Below are positions 1 to 9,674 of a stretch of 64,000 nt of DNA, piece by piece. Every line of letters starts with the position of its first letter. Position 1 is the stretch's first letter. This stretch comes from Desulfonatronum lacustre DSM 10312 (lineage in GTDB: Bacteria; Desulfobacterota; Desulfovibrionia; Desulfovibrionales; Desulfonatronaceae). Below the pieces are notes generated by a model. It did no database searches and was not told where the DNA came from. It saw nothing but the letters and a program-made list of their open reading frames with translations. Position numbers and translations under genes: made by a program. The stretch lies in NCBI RefSeq assembly GCF_000519265.1, contig NZ_KI912608.1, positions 199,665 to 263,664 on the forward strand. The letters are read 5' to 3'.

Positions 1-1
1 G

Positions 2-1753
2 ACCGTGGGGATCATGCCGTCCGTGGTCGCCGGGCGGCCCAGCCATGCCAAGGAGGCCCGTCCCGGAGACGTGATCGTGATGATCGGCGGGCGGATCGGC
101 AAGGACGGCATCCACGGGGCCACCTTTTCCTCCGAGGAGCTGCACGAGGACTCCCCGGCCACCGCGGTGCAGATCGGCGACCCCATCACCCAGCGCAAGA
201 TGTACGACTTTCTGATGACCGCCCGGGACCGGGGCCTGTACCGGGCCATCACGGACAACGGCGCCGGGGGCTTGAGTTCCTCGGTGGGGGAGATGGCCCA
301 GGACAGCGGCGGTTGCGATCTGGACCTGAGCCTGGCCCCCCTGAAATACGACGGACTGACGCCCTGGGAAATCCTGCTCTCCGAGGCCCAGGAACGGATG
401 ACCGCCGCCGTGGCCCCGGAGGAACTGGACGCCTTCCTGGCCCTGGCCCGGCGCATGGACGTGGAGGCAACGGCCCTGGGAACGTTCACCGACAGCGGGT
501 TGTTCCACATCCGTTTCGGCGACCGGGTGGTGGGCAGCCTGGAGATGGATTTCCTGCACAACGGCACGCCCCAGATGCGCCTGGAAGCCGTTTGGACGCC
601 GCCGGAGCAACATGACGTCCGGATCGAACCCGGCGGTGACATCGACCATGGCGGACTATTGGAACGCATTCTTGGGCGGCTCAACGTGTGCAGCAAGGAG
701 TACGTCATCCGCCAGTACGACCACGAGGTCCAGGGCGGCAGCGTGATCAAGCCCTTGATGGGTATCCTGGCCGACGGTCCCACGGACGCGGCGGTGCTTC
801 GTCCGCTGCTGGATTCCCACCAGGGTTTGGTGGTCTCTCACGGAATCTGCCCCAAGTTCAGCGACCTGGACACCTATTGGATGACCGCCAATGCCGTGGA
901 CGAGGCCGTGCGCAACGCCGTGGCCGTGGGCGCGGACCCCGGGAGGATGGCCGGAGTGGACAACTTCTGCTGGTGCGACCCGGTCCAATCCGAAAAGACC
1001 CCGGACGGTCGCCACAAGCTGGCCCAACTGGTCCGGGCCAACCAGGCCCTGGCTCATTATTGCCTGGCTTACGGCGTGCCCTGCGTTTCGGGCAAGGATT
1101 CCATGAAGAACGACTACTCCGTGGGCGGGGTGAAAATTTCCGTCCCGCCCACCGTGCTTTTCAGCCTGGTGGGCGTGGTGGAGGATGTCCGGGCCTGCGT
1201 GTCTTCGGACTTCAAGCAGTCTGGAGATCTGATCTATCTGTTGGGCGTGACCCGCTCCGAACTGGGCGGTTCCGAGCTGGCCGACGAGCTGGCCGACAAG
1301 CTTGGAGTGGCTGGCGGACCAGCTACGGGATTGGTCCCCCAGGTGGACGCCCTGGCCAATCGCCGACGCTACCATACCCTGCACAAAGCCATCCGCTCCG
1401 GCCTGGTCCGGGCGGCCCACGATCTCTCCGACGGCGGCCTGGGGGCGGCCCTGGCGGAAATGGCCATCGGCGGACGCCTGGGTGCGCGGATCGATCTGGC
1501 CCCGGTTCCGACCTGCCCCCACGACCTGCCCGTGACAACCCTGCTCTACAGCGAATCTTCCGGTCGCTTGCTGGTCTGCGTGGCCCCGGATCAGGCATCG
1601 GAATTCGAAGCCCTGTTCACGGGCCAAACCCTGGCTCGCATCGGCCACGTGGACCAGAACCCGACACTGCGCATCACCAACGCCGAAGCCCCGGTGCTTG
1701 TCGCGTCCGTGGAACGTCTGGCCTTCGCGTGGAAAGCGACCATGGATTGGTGA
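2..1753 (+). CDS. purL: Phosphoribosylformylglycinamidine synthase (PurL), 3' part, truncated by the window edge
   Basis: This is the C-terminal 583 codons of a PurL-type FGAM synthase, which converts FGAR, glutamine and ATP to FGAM in cytoplasmic purine synthesis. The start lies outside the window. Visible family signatures are the glycine-rich segment GGRIGKDGIHGATFSS early on, the DNGAGGLSSSVGEMA motif near residue 80, and, after about residue 235, a second AIRS-like ATP-binding half with SGKDSMKND and AHDLSDGGLGAALAEMA. This matches the long PurL class with two repeated AIRS-type modules. No glutaminase (GATase) domain follows, so a separate PurQ is expected elsewhere. A DEAD-box helicase gene follows after 52 bp on the same strand. 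Confidence 0.95.
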   Translation, partial: TVGIMPSVVAGRPSHAKEARPGDVIVMIGGRIGKDGIHGATFSSEELHEDSPATAVQIGDPITQRKMYDFLMTARDRGLYRAITDNGAGGLSSSVGEMAQDSGGCDLDLSLAPLKYDGLTPWEILLSEAQERMTAAVAPEELDAFLALARRMDVEATALGTFTDSGLFHIRFGDRVVGSLEMDFLHNGTPQMRLEAVWTPPEQHDVRIEPGGDIDHGGLLERILGRLNVCSKEYVIRQYDHEVQGGSVIKPLMGILADGPTDAAVLRPLLDSHQGLVVSHGICPKFSDLDTYWMTANAVDEAVRNAVAVGADPGRMAGVDNFCWCDPVQSEKTPDGRHKLAQLVRANQALAHYCLAYGVPCVSGKDSMKNDYSVGGVKISVPPTVLFSLVGVVEDVRACVSSDFKQSGDLIYLLGVTRSELGGSELADELADKLGVAGGPATGLVPQVDALANRRRYHTLHKAIRSGLVRAAHDLSDGGLGAALAEMAIGGRLGARIDLAPVPTCPHDLPVTTLLYSESSGRLLVCVAPDQASEFEALFTGQTLARIGHVDQNPTLRITNAEAPVLVASVERLAFAWKATMDW

Positions 1754-1805
1754 GTGGGGAAATTGCGGAAATCATCAGTAAATTCAAAGAAATGAGGAGC
1801 AACAA

Positions 1806-3371
1806 TTGACCGAAGCGAATAATAGCCAACAATCCCAGATAGCCGGGCCGAATCCTGAACTTCCCGAGGCCGAATTGGCCGGTTTGCCCGAGACGCTACG
1901 TGAGGGCTGTGCCCGGGCCGGGTGGTCCGACCTGACTTTGGTTCAGACCAAGGCCATTCCATACGTGCTGGCCGGACAGGACGTCATGGTTCAGGCCCGG
2001 ACCGGAAGCGGCAAGACCGGGGCCTTTATCCTGCCTCTGCTGGAGCGGATCGACGTTTCCCGTCCGGATTGTCAGGCCCTGGTGCTGACTCCCACCCGGG
2101 AGCTGGCCCGGCAGGTGGCCGAGGAGGCCAAGGTTTTGGCCGGGGAGAGCGGGTTGAACGTGGTCCCGGTGTACGGCGGCGTGGGCTACCAGGCCCAGCG
2201 GGACGCCTTTCGGTTGGGCGCGCATTTGGTGGTGGGCACCCCGGGCCGGATTCTGGATCATCTGCTGGGCCGCAACCTGACCCTGGATCGCCTGCGCACC
2301 CTGATTTTCGACGAGGCGGACCGGATGCTTTCCGTGGGCTTCTACCCGGATATGCGCGAGCTGCAACGCTACCTGCCGTCCTCGGGCTACGACGCCTTCA
2401 TGTTTTCTGCCACCTACCCGGAAAGCGTGATCCGTCTGGGGCGGGAGTTCCTGAGCGAGCCGGCCTTTCTTGGCCTGTCCGGGGATCAGGTGCATATCGC
2501 GGAAATCGACCATTCCTTCTGCGTGGTTCCGCCCATGCAGCGGGACAAGGTCTTGATCCGCCTGCTGGAGATGGAGAATCCCACCTCGGCGATCATTTTC
2601 TGCAACACGAAAAACAACGTGGAGTTCGTGGCGGCGATTCTCAAGCAGTACGGGTTCGACGCCGAGGATATTTCCTCCAATCTCACCCAGAACAAGCGCG
2701 AGGAAGTCCTGGCCCGGATCCGTTCCGGCAATCTGCGTTTTCTGGTGGCCACGGACGTGGCCGGACGGGGCATCGACATCCCCGGGTTGTCCCATGTCTT
2801 TTTGTACGAAGCCCCGGAGGACCCGGAGTCCTATATCCACAGGGCCGGACGAACCGGTCGGGCCGGTGCCTCGGGTTCGGTGGTCACCCTGGTGGACATC
2901 ATGGAGAAGATCGAGCTGGGTCGGATCGCAAACCGGTTCGGGATCAAGATGCTGGAGCGTCCCGCCCCGGAGGAGGCCGACGTTCTGCCCGCGTTGGAGA
3001 ACCGGATCACGGTGTTGTTGGAAAATATGCAACGCCGTTTGACCCTGGCCCAAAAAGAGCGGGCCGCCCGCTTTCTTCCAACCATCCCCAGGTTCGCCGA
3101 GAGCGAGGATACCGCGGCCCTGCTGGCCCTGCTCCTGGATGAGATGTACCAGCGCTCCATGAACGTCTCTCCGCCTCGTCCCGATGTCGAGGCCGAACCC
3201 AAGCGTCGGAAGAAGCCCGTTGTCCAGGTCTCACAGGCTGCCCAGGCCGATCCGTCCGTCGCGGCGGCCAGGAAGAAACGCCGCCGACGCAAGCCCAAGG
3301 CCAAGATCGAGGGAGCCGAAACAACGGCCGCTGAAAACGGGTCGGGGGGTATGGGCGGAGCTGAAGGCTGA
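1806..3371 (+). CDS. DEAD/DEAH-box ATP-dependent RNA helicase
   Basis: This encodes a 521-aa cytoplasmic RNA helicase. The order of motifs is complete: Q-motif region (near residue 45), Walker A ARTGSGKT, PTRELA, TPGR, DEAD in IFDEADRML, SAT in FSATYP, then the second RecA domain with ATDVAGRGIDIP and HRAGRTGR. After about residue 375 comes a family-specific extension, ending in a Lys/Arg-rich tail (KKRRRRKPKAK) that probably binds RNA. The start is TTG, supported by GAGGAG at 1794-1799, six bases upstream. The gene is convergent with the histidine kinase that ends at 3393, only 21 bp away. The exact RNA substrate cannot be told from sequence. Confidence 0.93.
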   Translation: MTEANNSQQSQIAGPNPELPEAELAGLPETLREGCARAGWSDLTLVQTKAIPYVLAGQDVMVQARTGSGKTGAFILPLLERIDVSRPDCQALVLTPTRELARQVAEEAKVLAGESGLNVVPVYGGVGYQAQRDAFRLGAHLVVGTPGRILDHLLGRNLTLDRLRTLIFDEADRMLSVGFYPDMRELQRYLPSSGYDAFMFSATYPESVIRLGREFLSEPAFLGLSGDQVHIAEIDHSFCVVPPMQRDKVLIRLLEMENPTSAIIFCNTKNNVEFVAAILKQYGFDAEDISSNLTQNKREEVLARIRSGNLRFLVATDVAGRGIDIPGLSHVFLYEAPEDPESYIHRAGRTGRAGASGSVVTLVDIMEKIELGRIANRFGIKMLERPAPEEADVLPALENRITVLLENMQRRLTLAQKERAARFLPTIPRFAESEDTAALLALLLDEMYQRSMNVSPPRPDVEAEPKRRKKPVVQVSQAAQADPSVAAARKKRRRRKPKAKIEGAETTAAENGSGGMGGAEG

Positions 3372-3392
3372 TCGTGATCCTGTAGACAGCCT

Positions 3393-6300
3393 CTAGGCGG
3401 CCTTCTCGTCGGCCCGCGTCACCAGGTCGCACACCGCCTCGAAATCCCGCTCCAAGCGTGGAAACAGGGCCCGAAGTGCGTCAAGGTCGTTGTTGCGGCC
3501 CGCGTCTTCCATTTTTCGGGCTGTCTCGGCCAGGAACGGGCAACTGCAGTTCAGGGCCGCGCCCTTCAGGCCATGGGCCTCGTTGCTCACGGCCCGTGCG
3601 TCGGCCCGTGCCAGATGGGCCTTGATGGCCGAGATCCGTGCGGCTCCGTTGTCAACCAGAGAACGGAGCACGTCATGAACCAGATCGTGATCCCCCATGA
3701 CCCGGCCCAGAAGTTCCGGCTTGTTGCAGACAGTGTCGGTTTCCGTGGTCGACTTCATGCCTGACTCTATGCAGGATGCGGTCTTGGAAAGAGACTCGTC
3801 GGGTGAGTTTGCCGGTTTCGTCCATTGGATCACGGTTTCGTGCAAGGCCTCGAACCGCAGTGGTTTGGCCAGGTAGTCGTCGAACCCCGCGGCCAGGAAC
3901 CGCTCTCGGTCTCCATGCACGGCGTGGGCGGTCAGGGCGATGATCGGCGTACGCCGATGGGGGGGCTGAGGGTTGAAACCTGAGACCTGAGGGCCGGAAC
4001 TCTGACTTCCGGCTTCTGACTCCTGACTCCTTATTTTTCTCGTCGCCTCCAGCCCGTCCATGATCGGCATTTCGATATCCATGAACACCAGATCGTAGAC
4101 CTGCTTTTTCACGGCGGCCACGGCTTTTTGGCCATTGTTCGCCGTATCCGCGAAAATGCCCATTTTCTGTAACATTTTCTGGGTCACGAGTTGGTTGACC
4201 GGGTTGTCCTCCACCAGCAAAACGCGAAGGCCGAGCCGAACTTGAGGAAGCTGTTCCATTTGTTCGGGCCGATGTGCTTCCCGAAGCATGGTTTGACTCG
4301 GACTTTCCGAGGCGCATGCGCTGGGCTGCTTAGCGAATTGAGCCGTGAACCAGAAGGAGGATCCCCGTCCCTCGGCGCTTTCCACGCCGATTTGCCCGTC
4401 CATCATTTCCGCCAGACGCTTGGAAATGGCCAAGCCAAGGCCGGTGCCTCCGAACTGCCGGGTGGTGGACGCGTCCACCTGCTGGAAGCATTGAAACAGG
4501 AGCTGGAGTTTGTCTGCGGGGATGCCCGGGCCCGTGTCGTGAACATTGAAGCGGAGATGTACCATATGGGGTTCACGGTTCACGGTTGGCTCCGGGTTGT
4601 TGTCGGAAGGTTTTGCCGTTGGCGCGATATCGCTGGGCGTAAGATTTCTCCTCCCTACGGCGACACCGCCGTTCGTCGTTTCACCAACCGTTGAACCGTT
4701 GAACCGTGAACCGTGAACCTCCGCAACAACAACCTCGATCTTCACTTCTCCAGTTTCCGTAAATTTTACGGCATTCCCACATAGATTGAGCAGGATCTGG
4801 CGCAGGCGCAGGGGGTCGCCCACAAGGGCGATGGGCACGTCGTCGTGTTTTTGCCAGGCGAGGTGCAGGCCTTTCGTCTGTGCCGTCACGGCCAGCATGT
4901 TCACCGTCGCGTCCAGAACCTCGGGGAGGGAAAAAGGCACTACTTCCAGTTCCAGCTTGTCCGCCTCGATTTTGGAAAAGTCCAGGATGTCGTTGATCAG
5001 CCCAAGCAGGGCCTCGCCGCTGGAGTGGATCACCTGGGCGTACCTGGACTGTTCCTCGTTCAACTCCGTATCCAGAAGCAGTTCGGTCATACCCACAACA
5101 CCGTTCATGGGCGTACGGATCTCATGACTCATGGTGGCCAAAAAGCGGCTTTTGGCGATATTGGCCCGTTCCGCCTCGGACCTGGCCGCCTTCAGCTCTT
5201 CCTCCCGACGTTTGCGTCGGATGACGTTGACCAGGAGTTCCGCCAGGACCTTGAACAGCTTGATCTCCGTGGCCGACCATTCCCTTCGACGCTGGACCGA
5301 GTCGAAACCCACGAACCCGATGCACTCCTGGCCGTCCAGCAACGGCACTGAGAGCACGGAGAGGATGCCTTGGTCCGCCAGATGCTTTCGCAAGGGGTCA
5401 GCTTCGGACATGGCGCTTACGTCGTCGATGTAGAAAGGCTCTCCGGATCGGTGGTGGTTGACCTGGTTCGGGGCTTCGTCGAACGAGACGCTTTGGAGGT
5501 TGCTGATTTCCGGCTCAACCCCCGGGGGGCACCATTCATATGTGTTGCGCATGGTTTGCTGTTGAAAATCGTAGGAGAAAATATAAACGCGATCGGTCTT
5601 GGAAAACGCTCCTACCCGGGCCAGGGCTTCCTGCAGGGCCTCGTCCAGGAAATCCATGGGCACGTTCAGGAAGAGCAAGGAGAGGTCCATAAGCAGGTGC
5701 TGCAGGTCGATCTGGTACTGGATCTGCTCGCGGGCCGCGACCCGTTCACTGATGTCCTGGACCGCTGAAAAAATGTGCGGCTCTCCATGAAAATGAATCA
5801 TCCTGGCGAACATCAGTCCGGTGAGCATCTTTTGGTTTTTCATCCGAAAAGTGGCTTCAAAGTGGGAGCATGCTCCATTCTTTCGCAGCAAGTCCAGGAA
5901 CACGTCTCGCTGTTCGGGATGTTCCCAAATATTCAGTCCCAGCGTGGTTCTGCCCAGGATTTCGTGACGGCTGAAGCCGCTTAACGTCATGAAAGCCTCA
6001 TTGATTTCTATGATCTCGCCGTCTTTCATTCGGGTCAGGATCAGCGGGTTGGGGCTGGTATGGAACAGAGTCTGAAAACGTTCCTGGGTCTCGCGCAGGT
6101 TTTGTTCCATCCGGTGCCGGTCCGAAATGTCGGACAAGGTCAGCAGGACTCTGCTCCGGTTGTCCGCCGTCAGCCTGGCCGTGGCCGCCAGCAGGACCAC
6201 GTCCCGGTGACCCTCCCCACTGACCAACGTGGTCCGGAATTCGATGTCCTGAAACGGAACGCCGGTTTGGAGCGTGTTCCGAATGGCGTTGTTCACCTCG

Positions 6301-6647
6301 CACGTGGTGCAGCTTTCGCCGTATCCGCACCCTCGCGGGTGTTCTTGAGCCCTGATGCATCCGAACACGCCGCAGGCCCGGCCGAGGCGCAAGTCTTCGA
6401 TGCTCATGCCCAGAAAGTTGCGCATGGCCCGGTTGGCGAACAGGATGCGTTGTTCCTCGTCCAGGGCGCAGATCATGGCCGGGGTGCTGTCGAACACGGC
6501 CATGATCTCGTCGGTTGCGGTCATGTTTGCGGTCGGTGTGGGATTTTCAGACATACTTGAGGAGAGGCGGTTGATGACGCAATGAGGAATGCCCTCATAC
6601 ATTTTCGCGACATTACGGAAACGTCGCCGGGGAGGCAAGATATTCAT
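3393..6647 (-). CDS. Hybrid sensor histidine kinase (PAS-PAS-GAF-HisKA-HATPase-REC-Hpt)
   Basis: This is a large phosphorelay kinase. An N-terminal PAS domain is followed by a CxxC-containing stretch, then a second PAS with a PAC-like segment, and a GAF domain around residues 310-480. The phosphoacceptor H-box is SHEIRTPMNG. The ATP-binding G boxes are DTGPGIP and GGTGLGLAIS. A receiver domain has its phosphorylatable Asp in MDIEMPIMDG, and a C-terminal Hpt domain carries AHGLKGAALN. No membrane segment is evident, so it probably senses a cytoplasmic signal. Two loops are enlarged by heptamer-type tandem repeats (4570-4715 and 3978-4033). The start is uncertain: the first about 31 residues look non-globular, no candidate has a good ribosome-binding site, and ATG at 6554 (MSENPT) is an alternative. 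Confidence 0.88.
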   Translation of the reverse strand: MNILPPRRRFRNVAKMYEGIPHCVINRLSSSMSENPTPTANMTATDEIMAVFDSTPAMICALDEEQRILFANRAMRNFLGMSIEDLRLGRACGVFGCIRAQEHPRGCGYGESCTTCEVNNAIRNTLQTGVPFQDIEFRTTLVSGEGHRDVVLLAATARLTADNRSRVLLTLSDISDRHRMEQNLRETQERFQTLFHTSPNPLILTRMKDGEIIEINEAFMTLSGFSRHEILGRTTLGLNIWEHPEQRDVFLDLLRKNGACSHFEATFRMKNQKMLTGLMFARMIHFHGEPHIFSAVQDISERVAAREQIQYQIDLQHLLMDLSLLFLNVPMDFLDEALQEALARVGAFSKTDRVYIFSYDFQQQTMRNTYEWCPPGVEPEISNLQSVSFDEAPNQVNHHRSGEPFYIDDVSAMSEADPLRKHLADQGILSVLSVPLLDGQECIGFVGFDSVQRRREWSATEIKLFKVLAELLVNVIRRKRREEELKAARSEAERANIAKSRFLATMSHEIRTPMNGVVGMTELLLDTELNEEQSRYAQVIHSSGEALLGLINDILDFSKIEADKLELEVVPFSLPEVLDATVNMLAVTAQTKGLHLAWQKHDDVPIALVGDPLRLRQILLNLCGNAVKFTETGEVKIEVVVAEVHGSRFNGSTVGETTNGGVAVGRRNLTPSDIAPTAKPSDNNPEPTVNREPHMVHLRFNVHDTGPGIPADKLQLLFQCFQQVDASTTRQFGGTGLGLAISKRLAEMMDGQIGVESAEGRGSSFWFTAQFAKQPSACASESPSQTMLREAHRPEQMEQLPQVRLGLRVLLVEDNPVNQLVTQKMLQKMGIFADTANNGQKAVAAVKKQVYDLVFMDIEMPIMDGLEATRKIRSQESEAGSQSSGPQVSGFNPQPPHRRTPIIALTAHAVHGDRERFLAAGFDDYLAKPLRFEALHETVIQWTKPANSPDESLSKTASCIESGMKSTTETDTVCNKPELLGRVMGDHDLVHDVLRSLVDNGAARISAIKAHLARADARAVSNEAHGLKGAALNCSCPFLAETARKMEDAGRNNDLDALRALFPRLERDFEAVCDLVTRADEKAA
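3978..4033. repeat. Heptamer tandem repeat inside the kinase receiver domain
   Basis: Eight consecutive 7-bp units can be read: ACCTGAG, ACCTGAG, GGCCGGA, ACTCTGA, CTTCCGG, CTTCTGA, CTCCTGA, CTCCTTA. They fall in the receiver domain just after the segment with the phosphorylated Asp and add about 18-20 Ser/Gly/Gln-rich residues in frame before the conserved PIIALTAHA strand. They resemble the short heptameric repeats (STRR) known from cyanobacteria in their unit length and degeneracy. Confidence 0.7.
4570..4715. repeat. Second heptamer-type repeat zone inside the kinase ATP-binding domain
   Basis: Two short heptamer runs flank this segment: GGTTCAC twice at 4570-4583, and AACCGTTG/AACCGTG units at 4686-4715, which are close to the reverse complement of the first. 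Together they enclose an extra segment of about 50 residues between the N box and the G1 box of the HATPase domain, where typical kinases have a short loop. The reading frame is kept. Confidence 0.6.
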
Positions 6648-6857
6648 GAGGTTGGACCGGCTTTCCGATGCTGATCAGGCGACGATCCGAAAGTGTTTCG
6701 AAAGTATTTTGGGAGCGTTTTGGAAAGTCTTGTGGTTCATTTTGGAACCTTGTAGGGAAAATAGAAGCGGAAAGGTCGAGAGCCTTGAACAACGAGGCAA
6801 GGGTCGCGGCATAACGGCTGAGCCAAACACCTGATTATCCGATTTACAGAGGACATC

Positions 6858-7988
6858 ATGCACCTCCACTTTCTTGAGGTCCCGAACTCCACGAACCTGG
6901 GCGCGCTGATCCAGCGGGTCGCGGACGATCCGGACGCCCGCTCCCTGATGATTCTGGCTTGCGACGCGGATAATCTGCAGGCCGAGGCTCTGAACCCGGT
7001 CCTTCGGTCCTGCCCGAAGCCGGTTTTCGGCGGCGTGTTCCCGCGCATCATCCACGACCGGAAAGCCCTGGAGCACGGGGCTCTGGTGATCGGGCTGCGT
7101 TTCGAAGCAAAGTGCGGCGTGATTCCCGGACTGAGCGATCCGGCGGGGGACTATTTCGGGACCATCCTGGACCTGTTCGGCGAAATGGACCCCACGGAGC
7201 AGACCATGTTCGTGTTCGTGGACGGGCTGAGCACCCGGATCACGGCCTTGATCGACTCTCTGTTCAACTGTCTGGGCCTGTTGCCCAACTATATCGGCGG
7301 CGGTGCGGGGTCCTTGAGTTTTCAGCAAAAGCCCTGCTTGTTCACCAACCACGGGCTGCTTCAGGATGCCGCGATCCTGGCCCTGGCGGACACCCGAAGC
7401 TCCATCGGCGTGGCCCACGGATGGGTCCCGATCAGCGATGCCTACAAGGTCACCGAAGCCGATCACAACACGGTGATCAGCCTGAACCGGCGGCCGGCTT
7501 TCGAGGTGTACAAGGAAGTCGTGGAGGCCCATTCCGGCCGGACTTTTGCCGCGGAACCGTTTTTCGACTTGGCCAAGTCCTATCCTTTGGGCATTGCCAA
7601 GCTGGACGCGGAGATGATCGTCCGCGATCCGATCATCCTGGACGGAACCAAGATGGTCTGCGTCGGCGATGTGGCCGAGGGCGGCCACGTGCATATTCTC
7701 AGCGGGAACCCGGACTCCCTGGTGGCCGGGGCGGCTCACGCCCGGGAACTGGCTGAGGCCGGGATTTCCGAAGAAGAAGGCTCAGGCCGGTCGATGCTCT
7801 TCGTGGACTGCATTTCCCGTGTCCTGTTTTTGGAGAATGATTTTGATCGGGAGTTGAAGGTGGTGGATGTGGGCCTGCCCATGGCCGGGGCCCTGACCCT
7901 GGGGGAAATCGCCAATACCGGAGACGCCTACCTGGAATTTTACAACAAGACGTCGGTGGTCGGAATTTTTGATGACCAGCGTGCCTGA
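6858..7988 (+). CDS. FIST N- and C-domain sensor protein
   Basis: A 376-aa soluble protein with the FIST_N then FIST_C layout. The FIST_N half has the GGVFPRIIHD region and the glycine-rich YIGGGAGSLSF segment near residue 150. The FIST_C half has features such as FEVYKEVVEAHSGR and DVAEGGHVHILSGN. FIST domains are thought to bind small ligands such as amino acids and usually accompany signal-transduction genes, in keeping with the divergent hybrid kinase next door. AGAGGA at about 6847 supports the ATG. The 3' end overlaps the start of crcB by 17 bp, so the two are probably co-transcribed. The ligand is unknown. Confidence 0.85.
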   Translation: MHLHFLEVPNSTNLGALIQRVADDPDARSLMILACDADNLQAEALNPVLRSCPKPVFGGVFPRIIHDRKALEHGALVIGLRFEAKCGVIPGLSDPAGDYFGTILDLFGEMDPTEQTMFVFVDGLSTRITALIDSLFNCLGLLPNYIGGGAGSLSFQQKPCLFTNHGLLQDAAILALADTRSSIGVAHGWVPISDAYKVTEADHNTVISLNRRPAFEVYKEVVEAHSGRTFAAEPFFDLAKSYPLGIAKLDAEMIVRDPIILDGTKMVCVGDVAEGGHVHILSGNPDSLVAGAAHARELAEAGISEEEGSGRSMLFVDCISRVLFLENDFDRELKVVDVGLPMAGALTLGEIANTGDAYLEFYNKTSVVGIFDDQRA

Positions 7989-8397
7989 GCGCCTCCCATC
8001 TCCACCCTTGTCCCCTATGGCCACGGCCCTGCTCATCGGGCTGTTCGGAGCGGCCGGGGCTTTGGCCCGGTACGGGATATCTTCGGCGGCCTCCCTGCTG
8101 CCGGGCCCCTTTCCCTGGGGCACCTCCCTGGCCAACGTCCTGGGCTGCTTCCTTTTCGGCCTGATCTGGGCGCTTTCCGAGCAACGCGCCCTGATCCCCA
8201 AACCCCTGGGCCTCGTCCTGCTGACCGGCTTCGTCGGCTCCTTCACCACCTTTTCCACCTACGTCTTCGAGGCCGAGGTATTGCTCCAGCAGGGTCTATG
8301 GCTGATCCTCGCCCTGAAAATCATCGGGCAAAACCTGCTGGGCTTCGCGGCCCTGGCCGCGGGGTTTCGGGTCGGGTGGTGGGGAGGGGAACGATGA
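7972..8397 (+). CDS. crcB: Fluoride efflux channel CrcB (first copy)
   Basis: A small four-helix membrane protein of the CrcB/Fluc family, a fluoride channel that works as a dimer and protects the cytoplasm from fluoride. The family signature GFVGSFTTFSTYVFE is present in the third helix, and GALARY and NVLGCFLFG sit in the first half. The start is ambiguous: ATG at 7972 overlaps the FIST gene, while ATG at 8016 would remove 14 proline-rich residues and start just before the first helix. Neither has a strong ribosome-binding site, so translational coupling to the FIST gene is likely. A second crcB lies 13 kb away. Confidence 0.9.
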   Translation: MTSVPERLPSPPLSPMATALLIGLFGAAGALARYGISSAASLLPGPFPWGTSLANVLGCFLFGLIWALSEQRALIPKPLGLVLLTGFVGSFTTFSTYVFEAEVLLQQGLWLILALKIIGQNLLGFAALAAGFRVGWWGGER

Positions 8398-8545
8398 AAC
8401 GGCTCGCGGGGTGTCATAATTTCGCTCTCTTCTTGGTGACCTTGCGTCCTGTACGAAGCGGGCGGTTCATTCTTCACGTCAACAGATTTGAACCATCCCG
8501 TAAACTCTTCAACAGAACGCAGGTGAGGAGTTACGCTGTCGAAAA

Positions 8546-9493
8546 TCAGAACAGAAATCCGATCACGTAACGTCCGCCGGTAAAGACCAGAATGAAGGCC
8601 AGGAGCCACTTGATGGCCTGGGCCGGGACGAATTTTTGCATCCGGGCTCCGGCGTACATGCCGATCATCCCCCCCACGCCCATCAGAATGCCCAGGGTCC
8701 AGTCCGGGGCCACGGCCATGTGCGGGTAGAGCGGGGCGATGGCCTGGTAGAAGACGGCCGCCACCACGGACGTGATGAACGTGCTCATCAGGCAGGCTCC
8801 GGCGATGGTGTACACCGGCAGCTGGAACACGGCCACGAAGAAGGGGGCGATGATGGCCCCGCCGCCGATGCCGTACATCCCGCCGACAACGCCGACAATG
8901 GCGCTGAGCCAGAAGATGCCCATGGTCGGGGCGCTGATGTTCTCACCGTAAAAGGAGTAATCGATGGTCTTCAGCCCGATCTGGTCAACTTTGACTCTTG
9001 GAAGGGGCTCTCCGGACCTGGCTTCCTTTTTCCGAAACCCGGCCACCAATTCTTGAAATCGTTTTTCCGATGAAGCCTTGTCCGATCCGGGAGCAGGCCC
9101 CTTGATCTGTGAGCGGACCATGATGAAGCCGATATACAGCAGCACCAGTCCGGCAAACGCCTTGAAGTGGGTCGGGTCGGGAAGGTATTTGACCCGCAGG
9201 ATGACGCCCAGCAAAACGCCGGGCACGGTTCCGGCGATGACCACCCAGGCCAGGGGCCAGACCATCCGGCCTTCCCGGATGAAGCGGTAGACTCCGCTGG
9301 GAATGGCCACGATGTTGAACAGGTGATTGGTGGCGCTGACCGCCGGGGTGACGAAGCCCAGCACGCTCATCTGAAAGGGCAGCAACAGGTTGGCCCCGGA
9401 TACGCCGCCCATGGAGCAGATGAAGGCCACGGCAAAACCGGCCGCAAAGGGAATCCACGGGGCCACTTCGACTCCGGAGACGGGGAAAAGCAT
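8546..9493 (-). CDS. TauE/SafE-family (DUF81) sulfite/sulfonate-type membrane permease
   Basis: A 315-aa integral membrane protein with about eight to nine hydrophobic helices, split by a charged cytoplasmic loop (about residues 125-175). The N-terminal GGVSGANLLLPFQM and the internal repeat GGMYGIGGGAIIAPFFV are the paired glycine-rich motifs of TauE/SafE (COG0730) transporters, which export sulfite, sulfoacetate and other anions. The start at 9493 is set by AGGAGG six bases upstream. A longer reading of 22 residues upstream is not supported. It is convergent with crcB. In a sulfur-metabolising anaerobe a role in sulfite or organosulfur export is plausible but unproven. Confidence 0.88.
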   Translation of the reverse strand: MLFPVSGVEVAPWIPFAAGFAVAFICSMGGVSGANLLLPFQMSVLGFVTPAVSATNHLFNIVAIPSGVYRFIREGRMVWPLAWVVIAGTVPGVLLGVILRVKYLPDPTHFKAFAGLVLLYIGFIMVRSQIKGPAPGSDKASSEKRFQELVAGFRKKEARSGEPLPRVKVDQIGLKTIDYSFYGENISAPTMGIFWLSAIVGVVGGMYGIGGGAIIAPFFVAVFQLPVYTIAGACLMSTFITSVVAAVFYQAIAPLYPHMAVAPDWTLGILMGVGGMIGMYAGARMQKFVPAQAIKWLLAFILVFTGGRYVIGFLF

Positions 9494-9674
9494 GGGGAAC
9501 CTCCTGGCTTGAGGACGACGGGCAGTTCTGCCTCCGGAGCTTCGGGAAGCTTCCGGCATTCTTGATCCGGGCGATTAACATGAAAAATATTTATTGCGTG
9601 TCAGTTCAGGGCTACACCCGGAAGATTGTCGTGTCAACGGGCCGGGCTTGCGGGATTCAGGGCTATTTTGATTT

